15,069 nucleotides of DNA, taken from Thermoplasmatota archaeon (GTDB taxonomy: Archaea > Thermoplasmatota > E2 > DHVEG-1). The notes beneath the pieces are model-generated. The model searched no databases. It was not told where the DNA came from and saw only the letters and a program-made list of their open reading frames with translations. This document shows positions 13,739-15,069 of the stretch, one piece after another. The translations under genes were made by a program, and so were the position numbers. The stretch covers positions 1 to 15,069 of the forward strand of contig JAUWIE010000118.1 of NCBI GenBank assembly GCA_030605515.1. The letters run 5' to 3'. Within the stretch, counting starts at the first letter, position 1, and each line of letters begins with the position of its first letter.

Positions 13739-14926
13739 TTAAAATGAAGCCTTAATCAAAACTGGTGTGATTAAGGTGGTAATAAATGTTAAAAGAACAG
13801 TTACAACAAGAATCTGATGTGCAACATCTCCCACAAGAAGACCTCTTGATATAGCAGCAGTTGCAATAATTAATGCTAATTCCATTCTAGGAATCATACC
13901 AACACCAATCTGTAATGATTCCTTATTACTCATACCAGCAAGCTTTGCTCCAATTCCACATCCCACTATTTTCCCTACTATACTAACTATAATAATAACA
14001 ATTAAAATAACTCCAATTGTTGTAATTAATGAAATATCCAGATTAACAGCCCATAAACTTAACCCAACTCCTACAAAAAAGAGAGGTATAAAAAATCCAT
14101 AACCAATAGCCTTAACATCATCAATAATCTTACTTGATCGAACATTTTGCCCTATTAATATTCCTGCGACAAAAGCACCTATAATACCTGCTATCCCTGC
14201 CTTATGAGCAAAAAAAGAATAAATAAAAAGAATAGCAAGTGAAATACTTAAAAATGCTTTTGACAAATGTATTTTTTCACCAAGATCAAGGATTTTATCA
14301 ATAACCTTTAATCCAAGATATAAAAATACAAAGAAGAAAATTGCTATTCTTAGTCCAGTCCATACCACAGTCATAATCGATCCAATACCAAGTACAAAAG
14401 CAAGTAGTATTATACCTACAACATCATCAATAACAGCTCCACCTAGTATCGTTGAACCTACATCGCTATCTAAAACATGTAAGTCCATAAGTGTTCTAAC
14501 AGTTACACCTACAGAAGTTGCAATTAAAATCAAACCAATTACTATACTTTCAATTAGTTCAAATCCAAAGAGTAATCCTGATAAAATTCCTAGAATTAAT
14601 GGTAAAATGATACCCCCAATGGCAACATAAGATGATGCTTTCTCTGTTTTTCTTAAATGTGATAATCTAACTTCAAGCCCAGAAATGAAAAGTAAAAATA
14701 AGATTCCAATCTCAGTTAAAAAAGTAAATTCAATAGATTTAAAATCAAGCTGAGGCAATGGTAAGTTTGAATAATAAAAATATGAGTTTTCCCCATAAAA
14801 AAAAGCTAAAATAAGCCCCCCTAATATTATACCTGCTATTATCTCACCAATTACCGGTGATTGCTTTAATCTATGGAATAAATATCCAAATATCCTTGCA
14901 AATATCAAACCAATAGCAATTAACAA
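13739..14926 (-). CDS. Cation:proton antiporter, CPA2 (Kef/NapA-like) membrane domain
   Basis: Polytopic membrane protein exchanging Na+ or K+ for protons. About twelve hydrophobic helices can be seen. Key sites: LKQSPVIGEIIAGIILGG (20-37), the discontinuous helix ATSVGVTVRTLMD (136-148), the ion-binding pair Asp167-Asp168 in GGAVIDDVVG, GIAGIIGAFVAGILIG (244-259), and GMIPRMELALI (343-353), where Arg347 is in the position of the basic residue that pairs with the aspartates. There is no C-terminal TrkA-N or TrkA-C domain: the protein ends after the last helix. The start is uncertain: the span begins at TTG with no Shine-Dalgarno, no in-frame ATG exists, and the frame stays open upstream to a stop at 14957-14959 just after the preceding gene, so the true start may lie up to ten codons earlier. 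Confidence 0.88.
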   Translation of the reverse strand: MLIAIGLIFARIFGYLFHRLKQSPVIGEIIAGIILGGLILAFFYGENSYFYYSNLPLPQLDFKSIEFTFLTEIGILFLLFISGLEVRLSHLRKTEKASSYVAIGGIILPLILGILSGLLFGFELIESIVIGLILIATSVGVTVRTLMDLHVLDSDVGSTILGGAVIDDVVGIILLAFVLGIGSIMTVVWTGLRIAIFFFVFLYLGLKVIDKILDLGEKIHLSKAFLSISLAILFIYSFFAHKAGIAGIIGAFVAGILIGQNVRSSKIIDDVKAIGYGFFIPLFFVGVGLSLWAVNLDISLITTIGVILIVIIIVSIVGKIVGCGIGAKLAGMSNKESLQIGVGMIPRMELALIIATAAISRGLLVGDVAHQILVVTVLLTFITTLITPVLIKASF

Positions 14927-14961
14927 TAAAACATTAAATACTGAGTCTATCTGCGTTTAAA

Positions 14962-15069
14962 TCAACCTTCTTCATCTTCTACAATCGGATGATATTGAGT
15001 AGCACTATAAAATTTTCTAATTAACTGATGTAAAGTAAGTTCACCAACAAGAATTTTTTTTTCAATTAC
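14962..15069 (-). CDS. C-terminal end of an unidentified gene; cut by the window edge
   Basis: The minus-strand frame is open from the window edge to a TGA at 14962-14964 and encodes 35 residues: VIEKKILVGELTLHQLIRKF then YSATQYHPIVEDEEG. It is preserved over its whole visible length and ends 35 bases before the annotated antiporter start, so it probably belongs to the same transcription unit. The fragment is too short to identify. Confidence 0.55.
   Translation of the reverse strand, partial: VIEKKILVGELTLHQLIRKFYSATQYHPIVEDEEG

Overview
The window looks archaeal, probably a euryarchaeon in the broad sense, with Thermoplasmatota the most likely group (inference from gene content, not proven). 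The signs are an archaellin with a class III signal peptide, a CDP-alcohol transferase of archaeal ether-lipid type, a tRNA G10 methyltransferase with a THUMP domain, a Fap7/AK6-type adenylate kinase, a stand-alone Lrp/AsnC ligand-binding domain, and PdxS with the archaeal insertion. TATA boxes (TTTATAAA, TTTAAATA) and GGAGG/GGTGA ribosome-binding sites fit. The DNA is AT-rich. Most genes are ordinary housekeeping genes in short operons.

Layout. 1-482 (minus): 5' part of an archaellin gene, cut by the window edge. 483-683: a divergent control region with four 12-bp tandem repeats. 684-1028 (plus): a winged-helix regulator that may be an EarA-type archaellum regulator. 1144-2750 (plus): pdxS-pdxT, the two subunits of PLP synthase. 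2747-3311 (minus): a stand-alone Lrp-type sensor domain followed by a three-helix membrane protein. 3372-3540 and 4949-5105 (minus): decayed pieces of what look like surface proteins (a DUF4430-like tail and a dockerin-like tail) on either side of hflX (3541-4812). 5115-8829 (minus): pepQ, glyA, Fap7-type kinase and CDP-alcohol transferase, closely spaced and probably one transcription unit. 8898-10578 (minus): a winged-helix regulator, a dCMP deaminase and an ACT-like protein. 10803-11729 (plus): three small orphan genes. 11737-15069 (minus): RNase Z, Trm-G10, a CPA2 cation/proton antiporter and the end of one more gene.

How they fit together. PdxST makes PLP, the cofactor of GlyA; GlyA feeds one-carbon units to thymidylate synthesis, and dCMP deaminase provides dUMP for the same route. 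Trm-G10 and RNase Z are adjacent tRNA maturation genes. HflX and the Fap7-type kinase both act on ribosomes.

I found no tRNA or rRNA gene, CRISPR array, insertion sequence or complete mobile element. The best leads are the archaellin/regulator control region, the two surface-protein remnants around hflX, and the small orphan-gene islet. I see no convincing new multi-gene system.
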